Shown: positions 18,340 through 27,453, numbered from the stretch's first letter. The stretch is 64,000 nucleotides of DNA from Caballeronia fortuita (GCF_001544835.2 NZ_FCNX02000011.1:124001-188000); one strand, 5' to 3'. The notes: a model not told the origin generated them from the sequence alone. Made by a program: numbers and translations.

Positions 18340-18610
18340 TTGGTCGAGTCGCGGTACAGGCAGGCTGCGGGCAAACGTTTTTCGTGGGCCGTAATTTGCC
18401 CCCCACATACGTTGATTAGGTGGGAGCCTTTTACACGAGTGAATGCCGCGCACTACATCAAACTGCTTCCCGGTTCATGCTCAGAAACTCACTTGCCTGC
18501 GCCACGCCCTCTGCGCCACACCCGTACGTCCTGAATTTAACTCGGCTAGGTCGCACTGAGGCACGCTGGATGCTTACGCAGACTGCGGAAGTAACACTTA
18601 CGAGGCAGCC

Positions 18611-18868
18611 ATGAACCGCATCCAAACTTTGATAAGCGTCGTCTGTTTTGCTGCAAGCGCGAGCGCAGTTGCGCAAAACACTTCTAACTCTTCGTCGCCA
18701 GCGACTCAACGCGGCACGCCGACGGGCAAGGCAGCTCAGGCTGCCTCAACCGGGGCAAGCGGCGCAGGCGCTCCAACCCTGATGCAGCAACGCGAGAAAG
18801 GCATGTCGCCGGATGGCGCGTCGGGGCAGGGCGCAGACCCGAAGGCGACAGGCAAGATAAAGCAATAA
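18611..18868 (+). CDS. small secreted protein of unknown function
   Basis: The 85-residue product begins with a clear Sec signal peptide (M-N-R-I-Q-T-L-I-S-V-V-C-F-A-A-S-A-S-A) with likely cleavage after A-V-A. The mature part is Ser-, Gly-, Ala- and Thr-rich and disordered, with a conserved-looking E-K-G-M-S-P-D-G segment. The ATG at 18611 is preceded by GAGG. No family is assigned. It may be a small periplasmic stress protein. Confidence 0.6.
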   Translation: MNRIQTLISVVCFAASASAVAQNTSNSSSPATQRGTPTGKAAQAASTGASGAGAPTLMQQREKGMSPDGASGQGADPKATGKIKQ

Positions 18869-18976
18869 ACCGGTCCAGGGTGCCGGCTAGCATGAACTGC
18901 TCGCAGACAGGGCTGCGTCGAGGCGGTGTCCAAGACTCACGCATCGCAACCCGCGCTCAGCGACGGGGAGGAATGG

Positions 18977-19384
18977 ATGGCTTCCGTGCTACTTGTCGAC
19001 GACGATATGGGATGGCTGGGCTCGCTCGGCGTCGCGATTGCGGCAGAAGGCTATATCGTCCGAACGGCGACTGACGGCGAGCACGCTCTATTGCTTGCGA
19101 AAGCTGCACCACCGGACGTTGTCGTGACAGACTGTGCGATGCCCGGCCTCAACGGCGTAGGATTGATCCGTGTGATGCTCTCTGAGCCGAAACTTGCCCG
19201 GATCCCGGTAATCCTCATCTCCGATTCTCGACGACGCCCGAGCGTACCGTGTGCCTGCTTCATGAGCAAGCCGTTTCCAGTAATTGCGCTGCTTCGTCAA
19301 TTGAAGGTTGTCGAACGACGGCGCCGTGGCGGCAAGTATTCAGTGCTGAGGGCTGCTGCCACCCACTTCTTACGCATTCGATAG
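18977..19384 (+). CDS. stand-alone response-regulator receiver protein
   Basis: The 135-residue product is a CheY-like receiver without an output domain. The acidic pair is in L-L-V-D-D-D, the phosphoacceptor Asp in V-V-V-T-D-C-A-M-P-G-L-N-G, the Ser/Thr switch residue in L-I-S-D-S and the Lys in F-M-S-K-P-F. All active-site positions are therefore present. A basic tail (R-R-R-R-G-G-K) follows. Start 18977 is preceded by GGGGAGGA. No histidine kinase is nearby, so its partner is unknown. It may be a single-domain phosphorelay element or bind a target by its tail. Confidence 0.82.
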   Translation: MASVLLVDDDMGWLGSLGVAIAAEGYIVRTATDGEHALLLAKAAPPDVVVTDCAMPGLNGVGLIRVMLSEPKLARIPVILISDSRRRPSVPCACFMSKPFPVIALLRQLKVVERRRRGGKYSVLRAAATHFLRIR

Positions 19385-19478
19385 GACTGGACGTACACGC
19401 CCTAGGTCCGCAACCGACCATGGCTCGCAGTGCCCTTCGATAGGTCGGGATTCGCGTAAGGGAGGCCACGACGGCCAA

Positions 19479-20544
19479 TTGTTGAGCCGACCGTACGACT
19501 GCTTAACGAGTAGGGAACGGCATCTCGCCGCGCTGGCGACCCTTTGCCTCAGAGTCGCGCGGGGCGGCTTCGCAGGCGACGACGCTCCTACCCGATTCCC
19601 AGCGGTACGCGGTGCGTGCGCTGCGTTTGGCGTTGCGTGGTGGCTCGTTGTGCGCTACTTGGCGGGCAACGCATGGAAGGCCGTCAACGATGCGGTTGTG
19701 ATCAAGCGGGAGCGGGCGGTCAAGATCGAGCGCACCTTACAGGCTGAGCTGTGGCGCAAGCTCCGGGTTGAAATCGATGCGCGGTCGGGCCGAAGCGCGA
19801 GCCGAGCACGGGACGCAAAAATACGAACGTGCGCGAGTCCGGCGCGTAGTGGCGCATGGACACGAACAGCGTCGAAGCGGCGTGCAGTGGCGGGCCGTAC
19901 GCGCGGCGGCTCGATTGATGGGCGATTCCGGTCCTCGACGCGAGGAAGCCGCAAGTGCGCGGCGCGAACATCTGCGCCCTTCACCGTATGAGACGCTGGA
20001 GCGTCCCGTCTGGGAACTAACGGTCGTTGGCAAAGGGCAGCGGGAACGCACGGTGCCGGTTAGAGCGGCGACGCTCACGTGCTACGGGCCCATTGGCTCG
20101 ATCGGGCGCAAGATTTTGACGGAGCGACCGAAGAAGGCAAGCAGAACGAGCCGCTCCTTTGCCCCATCGTCATTCCGTGGACCGACGCGTCACGCCGGCG
20201 AGATCGCGCGGCGCAGAGCGGTGACGGGCAGCCAGCGAATGAGGCGCTTTACACCGGGGATGGACTGAACCGGCTGATTAGTCGAAATGGTCACCGAACT
20301 GGTGACGATGGACGACTTGAGCCTCGATGAGCGGCGGCAGCTTAGGCAGGCAAACGCGCATGCGCTCCGGAGACATAGCCGATGTGCCTTCCCCACTGAG
20401 TCCTTCGCGGACGAGGTGCCCGTAGCTGTCGTACAGAAGGTGCTGGGGCATGCGTGGCTGCAAACGACAACGATTTACGTCCAGGCCGAAAAGCAGCGTG
20501 GTAGAAGAGGTGGCGCGCTACTGTGCCGGCGTCGCCCCGCATAA
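19479..20544 (+). pseudogene. frameshifted tyrosine recombinase (phage-integrase family), copy 1
   Basis: Three reading frames in order give one integrase. From 19479: R-P-Y-D-C-L-T-S-R-E-R-H-L-A-A-L, A-G-N-A-W-K-A-V-N-D-A-V and E-R-T-L-Q-A-E-L-W. Then, in the next frame, L-M-G-D-S-G-P-R-R-E-E-A-A and W-E-L-T-V-V-G-K-G-Q-R-E-R-T-V-P-V. Then L-R-A-H-W-L-D-R-A-Q-D-F-D-G and finally D-L-S-L-D-E-R-R-Q-L with V-L-G-H-A-W-L-Q-T-T-T-I-Y-V-Q-A-E-K-Q-R near 20450. The H-x-x-R box is damaged. At least three frameshifts make it a clear pseudogene. A second, partial copy follows, and an IS21 element lies just beyond. Confidence 0.8.
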
Positions 20545-20944
20545 GACGCAATAGGAGCATCTGTCGCTGCACGGCGTAACTCCAGGAACTAAACGCTTCC
20601 CGGCGCGTCTCGCGTCAGAACCTGGGAAAGCACGATGACTGACCAAGATTGAACCTGCGCGCCGGACTGGCTGCGTTTTCCGATGTGCATCGCGTGATCG
20701 CTGTGAACCTCGATCAGTTTGATCCGCTCGACCCGCGCGACGACCTCATTAAGTTACTGGTCGAGACCGCCATCTCGTTCCCGACGACCGCCGGCAGCGC
20801 AAGCAAGAAGTCTGGGCAGCGTGCGTCGGCGATGAGAGCCGTGATGGGCGATGCATCGACGGAAACACATCGACTGATACCACCACGACGACATCGCTGC
20901 GGCGGCACAAAGAGCATCACCCGATTGGAATACCGGCGCCGCTC

Positions 20945-21503
20945 GAGCTGCATGCGCGGTCTGGACCTTGACGATCGTGGGAAAGCGTCGCAAGCAACGC
21001 ACCGTGCCGGTGAGCCGCGCGATCATCGACGCGCTATGCGCACATTGGCGGGACCGGGGCGGCGACTTTGATGCCGCCGCGGCGAGCGGGCCCTTGATCG
21101 CGCCGACGTGGATCCCCGGCGCGCGCGGCGCTCGAGACGGCATGATGCGCGTTCGGACGCAGCGGATGATGCGGACCACAAGAGCAAGAAGGGCGAGGTG
21201 GAGATGCCCTATACCGTTGACGCGTTGGGCCGGATCGTTCGCATAGCGATGCAGCGGTTGAGCACTGAGACTGTCTCACTGGTCGAGTTCTGCACGGAGG
21301 ACATAGTGCAGTTGGCCAACACGTCGGCTCATGCGTTCCGACACCCGTTCGGGACGCGCGCCGTCGCGCGCGAAAGGCCAACCGACGTGGTACATGCGAT
21401 CCTCGGTCATGCGTCGTTGCAGACGAACTCGATCTACGTGCCGGCTGAGCGGCGCCGCATGCTCGACGCCGCGGCACGTTACTACGCTGACGACGAGGCA
21501 TAG
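20945..21503 (+). pseudogene. tyrosine recombinase remnant, copy 2
   Basis: The frame at 20968 gives L-T-I-V-G-K-R-R-K-Q-R-T-V-P-V-S-R and L-C-A-H-W-R-D-R-G-G-D-F-D, the same segment as in copy 1. A shift leads into a frame ending at 21503, with S-A-H-A-F-R-H-P-F-G-T-R and I-L-G-H-A-S-L-Q-T-N-S-I-Y-V-P-A-E. Here the catalytic Arg (H-A-F-R), His and Tyr nucleophile of the C-terminal half are retained. The N-terminal half is missing or unrecognisable; 20649-20940 has a different frame I cannot assign. The two copies look like tandem duplicates that decayed separately. Confidence 0.75.
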
Positions 21504-21791
21504 GGGTGCATTCCCGCTCGAGAGCGGAAGGCGTTCGACGCGTTCGGCTGTTTCTGGCGCGCAGCACTGCAGCGGCGAGATCGGGCGCGTCGTTGCATTG
21601 ATCGACCAACACGATGGTCCGCTCATTCATACAGCGCGTGAACTCGGCGAGGGCGCCGGTCGGTTGCCTCCGGAAAACAGCATGTGCGGACCTCACACGT
21701 CGTTTAGCTTGTGCCGGCAAAGGACCATCGATATCGGCGCGTAGGAGCCCATTCGTTTGCCACTTTGCTCGACGCGCGGAGTTTTCCTTCG

Positions 21792-21843
21792 TGTTGATTT
21801 TCACGGAGTCTTAACCCACCGTTTTCATCTAAATTTGACCCAC
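21792..21843 (+). repeat. IS21 element left end
   Basis: This is the terminal block TGTTGATTTTCACGGAG, then an ACCCAC unit and a second subterminal unit ending in TTTGACCCAC. It is the inverted counterpart of the right end at 24212-24273. The repeated ACCCAC cores are likely transposase-binding sites. Confidence 0.8.
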
Positions 21844-21863
21844 CTCGAGACAGCGTAGTACAT

Positions 21864-22661
21864 CTATTCCGGTGTGGATAACTCTTCGTTTCCAGCCGGT
21901 TTTGCTGCTTTTTTTCTTGTCGCCTTCGCTTTGGCAGAACTGGTCCTGAAGCGCCACGATTCATTGCCGGTCTCGACGATGTGGCAGTGATGCGTAACCC
22001 GGTCCAGCAGCGCTGTCGTCATCTTTGCATCCCCGAACACGGTCGCCCATTCGCCGAAGCTGAGATTGGTCGTGATCGCGACACTCGTGTGCTCGTACAG
22101 CTTTGAGAGCAGATGGAACAACAATGCACCACCGGTCTGGCTGAACGGCAGATAGCCCAGTTCATCGAGAATCACCAGATCGACGTACATCAGCTTGTGT
22201 GCGATCTGGCCTTGTTTGCCGGTCGATTTCTCCTGCTCCAGCGCGTTGGTCAGCTCGACAGTTGAGAAGTAACGCACACGCCTGCCGTGGCGCTGTACGG
22301 CCTCGATTCCGATTGCCGAGGCAAGGTGCGTCTTGCCGGTGCCTGGGCCGCCGATGAACACGACGTTGTGTGCGCTCGCGAGAAACGACAGTTCGCTGAG
22401 TTCACGAACCAGCGCTTCATCAACTTGTGCCTGTGCGAAGTCGAAGCCTTTCAGGTCGCGGTGAGCCGGGAAACGTGCGGCGGTCATCTGGTAGGCGATC
22501 GAGCGTACCTGCCGTTCAGCGGTCTCCGCCATCAACAGCTGCTTCATGAAGCGCTCCGGCTCGAAGTCAGTGTGACGCGCCTGTGCCAGCAGCTCCGGCC
22601 AGGTGCTCGCCATGCCATGCAGTTTGAGGCCCTTGAGCTGGGCAATGATGTCGTTAGACAT
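21864..22661 (-). CDS. istB: IS21 helper ATPase IstB
   Basis: The 265-residue product is the AAA+ ATPase that assists IS21 transposase. It shows G-G-P-G-T-G-K-T-H-L-A (Walker A), L-V-I-L-D-E-L-G-Y-L-P (Walker B) and the sensor region I-T-T-N-L-S-F-G-E-W with L-L-D-R-V-T-H-H-C. An extra basic tail (K-A-T-R-K-K-A-A-K) is present. Length is normal for IstB. Its ATG overlaps the end of istA by eight bases, the usual coupled arrangement. Confidence 0.95.
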   Translation of the reverse strand: MSNDIIAQLKGLKLHGMASTWPELLAQARHTDFEPERFMKQLLMAETAERQVRSIAYQMTAARFPAHRDLKGFDFAQAQVDEALVRELSELSFLASAHNVVFIGGPGTGKTHLASAIGIEAVQRHGRRVRYFSTVELTNALEQEKSTGKQGQIAHKLMYVDLVILDELGYLPFSQTGGALLFHLLSKLYEHTSVAITTNLSFGEWATVFGDAKMTTALLDRVTHHCHIVETGNESWRFRTSSAKAKATRKKAAKPAGNEELSTPE

Positions 22662-24168
22662 GACGATCCTCCGGTGGGTTGGCGCGTAGCGTCTCGTAGC
22701 GGCTCACGTCGGCCGCCGGCTCTTCCTTGAGCTGGAGTTTCGTCGTGGCGGGACTGGCACTCGTGACGGGCGCCTTCAGCCGGCTCAACACGTTCAGAAC
22801 GTGCTCGCCACTTGGACGCCCTGAATCCAGCGCAGCCTGTACCGCAAGCAGCACGGCATCAAGCCCATGTTCGCGCACGGCCGAGAGCACTTGGGTCATG
22901 ACGCGATCCCCGCCCGGGTGTTTCAGCAGGTGCCGCTGCAACAGCTGCAGCGGCTGCGGCATCGTTATGAAGGGCGCCCCGTTGCGTAGCGCGCCGGGTT
23001 TGCGCTCGACCAGCGTGATGTAGTGTCGCCAGTCGTAAAAGGTCATGTGCCGCTCGAAGCTGCGTTCGTGACGGGCGATCTCCTGGGCGTCGGCGACGAC
23101 GCTGAGATACGCCGGATAGCAGCGCACGCTTACCAACTGGTTCGTGTATTCGGTGGGCACGCTGTAGCGGTTGCGCTGGACGTGGATCAGGCTGGTCGAC
23201 GAGACCCGCAAGGTCTGCTCGATATACCCATCGAACGGCCGTGGATTGGGCATCAGCCGGGTGCGCTCGTCCTGCAACACGTCCTCGACTGTCAGCTCGG
23301 GCCATTGCGGGTGCCGCATGTGCCAGGCTTCGCGACACTGGCCGGCAACCCATTCGTTCAGGATCTCCAGCGTCTCCCAGCGCCGTAGCGCTGCTTCGTG
23401 CCAGATCTGCCGTCGGCGGTCCTGAACGTTCTTCTCGACGATGCCTTTCTCCCAGCCTGCCGCCCGGTTACAGAAATCCGGCTCGAACAGGTAGTGGCTG
23501 CACATCGCTTCAAAGCGGGCGTTAACCGCACGCTCCTTGCCGCGACCGACCTTGTCCACGGCGGTCTTCATGTTGTCGTAGATGCCGCGCCGGGGCACAC
23601 CGCCGAACGCGGCGAATGCACGGGCGTGCGCGTCGAACAGCATCTCGTGACTCTGGGTGGGATAGGCGACGAGCCAGAACGCGCGGCTGGCGTTCAGTTT
23701 GACGTGGGCAACCTCCAGGCGCCGCCGCAGGCCGCCGACGAAGGCGTATTCGCAGCTCCAGTCGAACTGGAAGGCTTCGCCGGGCTCGAAGGCGAGCGGA
23801 ACGTAGGCCTTTCTGCGCGGCGCGTCGGCCTGTCCCTCATGCCAGCGCCTCACAAACGCGCTGACGCGGCCGTAGCTGCCCGCGTAACCCTCGCCGCGGA
23901 TCGCCTCGAACATGAATCGCGCGGTGCGCCGGTCACGCTTCGGTCGATGACTGTCCGCCCGCAGCCAGCCTGTCAGCTGAGCGGCCCACTCGTCCACGAC
24001 GCTTGGGCTGACGCGCTTCGGATACTTCGGCTCGACCGCATCGGTCTGCCGCAGCCAGCTGCGCACCGTGTTTCGGGACAGGCCCGTACGCCTCGCAATC
24101 TCGCGCAGCGGGACCTTCTCGCGGAAATACATCCGCCTGATCTTGGCCAATATGCCCACCGTGATCAC
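22654..24168 (-). CDS. istA: IS21 transposase IstA
   Basis: The 504-residue product begins with a helix-turn-helix (L-R-E-I-A-R-R-T-G-L-S-R-N-T-V-R-S-W-L) starting at a GTG. The DDE catalytic core follows: F-Q-F-D-W, the second Asp in G-I-Y-D-N-M-K-T-A-V, and the Glu in E-K-G-I-V-E-K-N-V. It is full length for the family, so transposition should be possible with IstB. The C-terminal part includes the beta-barrel-like R-N-R-Y-S-V-P motif that is common in IstA. Confidence 0.95.
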   Translation of the reverse strand: MITVGILAKIRRMYFREKVPLREIARRTGLSRNTVRSWLRQTDAVEPKYPKRVSPSVVDEWAAQLTGWLRADSHRPKRDRRTARFMFEAIRGEGYAGSYGRVSAFVRRWHEGQADAPRRKAYVPLAFEPGEAFQFDWSCEYAFVGGLRRRLEVAHVKLNASRAFWLVAYPTQSHEMLFDAHARAFAAFGGVPRRGIYDNMKTAVDKVGRGKERAVNARFEAMCSHYLFEPDFCNRAAGWEKGIVEKNVQDRRRQIWHEAALRRWETLEILNEWVAGQCREAWHMRHPQWPELTVEDVLQDERTRLMPNPRPFDGYIEQTLRVSSTSLIHVQRNRYSVPTEYTNQLVSVRCYPAYLSVVADAQEIARHERSFERHMTFYDWRHYITLVERKPGALRNGAPFITMPQPLQLLQRHLLKHPGGDRVMTQVLSAVREHGLDAVLLAVQAALDSGRPSGEHVLNVLSRLKAPVTSASPATTKLQLKEEPAADVSRYETLRANPPEDRHV

Positions 24169-24211
24169 CTTTGTATCCCCTGCTCAAAGATTGAGCAGGA
24201 CATTCAATCAC

Positions 24212-24273
24212 GTGGGTCAAAATTCGATGAAAATTACGCCCCTTAGTGGGTCAGTTCTGCGTGAACATCAACA
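24212..24273 (-). repeat. IS21 element right end
   Basis: Reads GTGGGTCAAAATTCGATGAA inward and GTGGGTCAG further out, ending GTGAACATCAACA. It mirrors the left end with a few mismatches and a longer spacer between the two GTGGGT units. Confidence 0.8.
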
Positions 24274-24305
24274 CCTGAGGATCACTAACAAGCTGCATTG
24301 TGAAT

Positions 24306-25499
24306 TCAAGCTACGCGATGCTGACGTAGCAGTTGGATCGCCACCCCAGCAGTGCAGGCAACGATGACCGCGGCGACTAGGAAGATCGCGCGCAGACTGG
24401 CGTGTCCGCCGACCCACCCAAGCGCCGGGCTTCCAGCAGCCATTGCGACATCCAGAAAGGCGGTGTAGAGGCCCATCGCCATTCCGCGATGCCTGGGCGA
24501 TATGCTCCTGACTGCCTCGACGCCAAGCCCGGGATAAACGAGTGAATAGCCGAAGCCGGCGAAGGCCGCGCCTACGGACGCGAGCAACGTCGTCTTGGCC
24601 AACCACATGAGCAGCAGGCCCGTCGCCTGAATAGCGACGAATACAGCCGCAACCCTCGCGCCTCCAAACCGGTCCGGAAGATGGCCCGCGACCGTTCGCG
24701 CCACGATCAGTGCAAAGCCAAAGGCGGTGAAGGCCATCCAGACTGGCCGCCAGTGCATTTCGGTGAAGAATAGCGAACTGAAGGCCAGTATTGCACAGTA
24801 ACCGATACTTGCTAGCGCTGCGCCTAGACCGGGCAGCCAGACGGCCTTCACGATCGAATTGAAAGAGGCGTGCGCCCCATGCGGGTGCGGCGCAACCGCG
24901 GGCACGCCGTTTAAGTAAGCCAGCACGATCAAGGGCAGCAGTGCTGTCAATAGGGCGATCGAAAAAAATCCGAATGACGTGTAAAGCAGGATCCCAATGG
25001 GACCGCCCAGAGCCATGGCCGCGAACATCGCTGTTCCCACCCACGCGATCACTTTCCCGGCATGATGTCTGTCGACGAGCCCGAGCCCCCAGGCGACGCC
25101 ACCGGTGATGATGAAGCTCTCCGCCCCGCCCAGAACCGCGCGGCCGACAAGCAAAATTGAAATCGAGAGCGTTGGCGCCTTCACGAAAGCGAGTGACAGC
25201 AAGTACAGCAGCCCTGCCGCTGACGCGGCGACGAGACCGACGAGCACGCCGCGCTTGGCACCGCGTCTATCAGAAAACGACCCCGCCCACACTCGCGAGA
25301 AGAGCGAGGCGGCAAACTGTGCGCCGGCCACAAGGCCGACAACGAATGGACCGAAGCCCAAATCATCGTTCACGTGTAAGGGCAGTACAGGAAGCGCTAT
25401 GCCGATGATGATGAAGCCGGCGAGAACTGCGGTCATCACCGGCGTCAGCGTCGCAAGCACGGACCGCCCGTCAACGTCTGTCGAACGCGACTCGACCAT
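24306..25499 (-). CDS. MFS transporter, 12-helix efflux type
   Basis: The 397-residue product has about 12 hydrophobic segments. The major-facilitator loop motif A-G-S-F-S-D-R-R-G-A-K-R lies between helices 2 and 3, with a related G-H-L-P-D-R-F-G-G-A-R in the second half. The pattern resembles the YhhS/arabinose-efflux group, which exports small molecules with proton exchange. The substrate is unknown. Start 25499 follows GGAGCTGTTTT. Its stop lies 33 bases from the end of the IS21 element, so insertion nearly reached the gene. It precedes no clear partner. Confidence 0.85.
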   Translation of the reverse strand: MVESRSTDVDGRSVLATLTPVMTAVLAGFIIIGIALPVLPLHVNDDLGFGPFVVGLVAGAQFAASLFSRVWAGSFSDRRGAKRGVLVGLVAASAAGLLYLLSLAFVKAPTLSISILLVGRAVLGGAESFIITGGVAWGLGLVDRHHAGKVIAWVGTAMFAAMALGGPIGILLYTSFGFFSIALLTALLPLIVLAYLNGVPAVAPHPHGAHASFNSIVKAVWLPGLGAALASIGYCAILAFSSLFFTEMHWRPVWMAFTAFGFALIVARTVAGHLPDRFGGARVAAVFVAIQATGLLLMWLAKTTLLASVGAAFAGFGYSLVYPGLGVEAVRSISPRHRGMAMGLYTAFLDVAMAAGSPALGWVGGHASLRAIFLVAAVIVACTAGVAIQLLRQHRVA

Positions 25500-25659
25500 A
25501 AAACAGCTCCTATCGTGCGGCCTTTGCGCCGCGTCCGCTGATTGCGCAAGTGACGACGACTACTTTGCTGTTAACGTTCTTTTCATGGTCGTTCCCTTGG
25601 TGAAGCTTTCCTCAAGGCTCTGGAGTGTCGACCGCGACCGCTGTAAGCCGGCTTGATAG

Positions 25660-26475
25660 TCATGTTGCCCGTTTTGCGAACACGTCTTTGAACACTGGCA
25701 TCGCCGAGAAGTTGTTCGGCCATCCGGCGTAGAATGCCAACTGCGTCAGTACTTCGGATGCTTCGTCCTTCGTGAGCCCGTTGTCCATGGCGCGGTTCAG
25801 ATGATAGGGAATCTGCGCAACCTGACCGTTTGCGACGAGCGCGCTCACGGTGATCAGACTGCGGTCACGAGGCGCCAACCCCGGACGCAGCCAGAGATCG
25901 CGAAAGAGCACATCTGTCGTGTACTGGACAACGCCGGCAGCGACCGCGCCGAAGCTCTCTTCGACCATCTGCGCGCGCTGCCTTTCTGCGGCTTCGTTTA
26001 GTGGCAGCGGGGCTACGTCGGCGGGAGCGACTTGATCCGATCCGATACCGCGCTCATCGAAGATGAGTTTTGCGATACCTGATGCGGCGGTTGCATTGGG
26101 CCACCCGGCATAGAAGGCGAGATGTGCGATCATCTCCGAGATTTCCGATGGCTTTACGCCGTTGTCGAGCGCGAGTCTGATATGAAAAGGCATCTCGACG
26201 CTCTGGCTGCGGGCGATCAGCACGGAAAGCGTCACCATGCTGCGGTCGCGCGGCGAGAGTTGTGGTCGCTTCCAGAGACCATTGAGCACGGTCTGCGTGG
26301 TATAGCGCTCGAAGGCGGGAGATACCGCCTTAAGATCGGCGAGGGAAGGGGAGTCTTGCATGGTTGTCGTCCTTTGCGGTTGTACGCAGGCAGACAAGAG
26401 TACGGTCGCTCCTGCCGCCGCAAGCATCCATGTCAAGCGGCTGACTTTCTCGTTACGGATAACGGTATTGCTCAT
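25660..26475 (-). CDS. exported carboxymuconolactone-decarboxylase-like lipoprotein, two domains
   Basis: The 271-residue product starts M-S-N-T-V-I-R-N-E-K, then a hydrophobic stretch ending in the lipobox L-L-S-A-C, so it is probably a lipoprotein. Two carboxymuconolactone-decarboxylase (AhpD-like) domains follow. Each has R-D-R-S, then a D-N-G segment and an L-A-F-Y-A-G-W-P-N motif. The Cys-x-x-Cys of AhpD is absent, which argues against peroxidase-type thiol chemistry. The gene overlaps the upstream cupin by 23 bases. Two cupins and this protein form one operon facing a LysR regulator. The reaction is unknown; export of such a protein is unusual. Confidence 0.82.
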   Translation of the reverse strand: MSNTVIRNEKVSRLTWMLAAAGATVLLSACVQPQRTTTMQDSPSLADLKAVSPAFERYTTQTVLNGLWKRPQLSPRDRSMVTLSVLIARSQSVEMPFHIRLALDNGVKPSEISEMIAHLAFYAGWPNATAASGIAKLIFDERGIGSDQVAPADVAPLPLNEAAERQRAQMVEESFGAVAAGVVQYTTDVLFRDLWLRPGLAPRDRSLITVSALVANGQVAQIPYHLNRAMDNGLTKDEASEVLTQLAFYAGWPNNFSAMPVFKDVFAKRAT

Positions 26476-26938
26476 CCGTGACCTGTTCCAGCCGATCGAC
26501 GTTTTTGCCATCGAGCGCCTCCTGTAGTGCGATATGCGTCATGCCCGCGGTGGCGGTCGCACCGTGCCAATGTTTGACGCCTGCCGAAATCGAGACTACG
26601 TTGCCGGCGAGGATCTCCCGCCGCTCCTGTCCCCACTGTCGGATCCAGCCTGTTCCCCACATGACGATCAATGTCTGCCCTAGCGGATGCGTGTGCCACG
26701 CGGTACGAGCACCCGGTTCGAACGTGACCATGACGCCTGACAGGTGCGAACGTGATACCGATTGGATGAGCGGCTCAATGCGCACCGGTCCGGAGAAGCG
26801 CTGATTTCCGCCCGGTACAGACGGCTGCGAGCCCGCATGCGCGATCGTTATGGCGGGAGACTCATCGGCGACAGCTGATGCGGCCAGTGACACGCAGAAC
26901 ATTGCTGTGACGATGATGGACGCGGAAAGCCTGATCAC
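26453..26938 (-). CDS. periplasmic cupin protein
   Basis: The 161-residue product has a Sec signal peptide (M-I-R-L-S-A-S-I-I-V-T-A-M-F-C-V-S-L-A-A) and a single cupin barrel. Cupin motif 1 is seen as W-H-T-H-P-L-G-Q-T-L-I, with two His ligands. Motif 2 includes G-V-K-H-W-H-G-A. The mature part is about 60% identical by eye to the next cupin, so the pair arose by duplication. This copy is the exported one. It overlaps the next gene by four bases (ATGA). Members of this group are annotated as mandelonitrile-lyase-like or quercetinase-like; the substrate here is open. Confidence 0.82.
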   Translation of the reverse strand: MIRLSASIIVTAMFCVSLAASAVADESPAITIAHAGSQPSVPGGNQRFSGPVRIEPLIQSVSRSHLSGVMVTFEPGARTAWHTHPLGQTLIVMWGTGWIRQWGQERREILAGNVVSISAGVKHWHGATATAGMTHIALQEALDGKNVDRLEQVTDEQYRYP

Positions 26939-27345
26939 GTCTGCTCACCGGTGCCGAGATACAACTCGTCCGTCACCTTCTCCAGCCAGTTGACGTTCTT
27001 GCCGTCGAGCGCTTCCTGGATGGCGATATGCGTCATCGCGGTCGTCGACGTTGCGCCGTGCCAGTGCTTGTGGCCCGGCGGACACCAAATGACGTCGCCC
27101 GCGCGAATCTCGACGCGTGGCTCGCCTTGGCATTGCGTCCAGCCGCATCCGGCTGTGACGAGGAGCGTCTGGCCCAGCGGGTGCGTGTGCCACGCGGTGC
27201 GCGCGCCCGGCTCGAACGTGACGCTTGCGCACGATACGCGCGCGGGCGGCGGCGGAGCGTTCAACGGATCGATCCGCACAATCCCGGTAAACCATTCGTC
27301 GGGGCCCTTCATTGAGGGCTGCGAGCCCGCGCGCTTCAATTCCAT
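26935..27345 (-). CDS. cytoplasmic cupin protein
   Basis: The 136-residue product lacks a signal peptide (M-E-L-K-R-A-G-S-Q-P-S) and carries the same cupin motifs: W-H-T-H-P-L-G-Q-T-L and G-H-K-H-W-H-G-A-T. Metal-binding His residues are intact. It is first in the operon and divergent from the LysR gene. Start 27345 follows AGGAAG. With an exported twin downstream, the two may act on one substrate in different compartments, or one may be redundant. Confidence 0.83.
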   Translation of the reverse strand: MELKRAGSQPSMKGPDEWFTGIVRIDPLNAPPPPARVSCASVTFEPGARTAWHTHPLGQTLLVTAGCGWTQCQGEPRVEIRAGDVIWCPPGHKHWHGATSTTAMTHIAIQEALDGKNVNWLEKVTDELYLGTGEQT

Positions 27346-27435
27346 GATCTTCCTTCCTCAGCCGATGGCTTGCTTGCGTGATGCCAGACCATACTAATTT
27401 ACCGCCTCGCCATTCATGCGACTAGATGGCAAACT

Positions 27436-27453
27436 CGGCATGGTCTTATGCCG
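27436..27453. promoter_or_regulatory. candidate LysR operator
   Basis: CGGCAT-N6-ATGCCG is a perfect 6-bp inverted repeat (27436-27453) ending 14 bases before the LysR start. A related AGACCAT at 27386 mirrors the ATGGTCT inside this element, adding a second, wider dyad in the divergent promoter. LysR regulators commonly bind such dyads between divergent genes. The role is inferred. Confidence 0.5.

Larger units (their letters stand above)
21792..24273 (-). mobile_element. complete IS21-family insertion sequence
   Basis: The element carries istA and istB reading leftwards. It is bounded by TGTTGATTTTCAC at 21792 and its inverted partner GTGAATCATCAACA-like GTGAACATCAACA ending at 24273. Inside each end is a second repeated block, TTTTCATCTAAATTTGACCC (left) and GGGTCAAAATTCGATGAAAA (right). 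Nested terminal repeats are typical of IS21. Length is about 2.48 kb. Both genes look intact. I see no matching 4-8 bp target duplication: bases outside are CTTCG on the left and CCTGA on the right. It sits between dead integrases and an MFS gene. Confidence 0.88.

Noticed and set aside
21034..21804. A 256-codon minus-strand frame
   Set aside because: It runs antisense through recombinase remnants and has an Arg-rich composition typical of a shadow frame.
21780..24285. Target-site duplication of the IS21 element
   Set aside because: Bases outside the two ends do not match over 4-8 bp, so none is reported.
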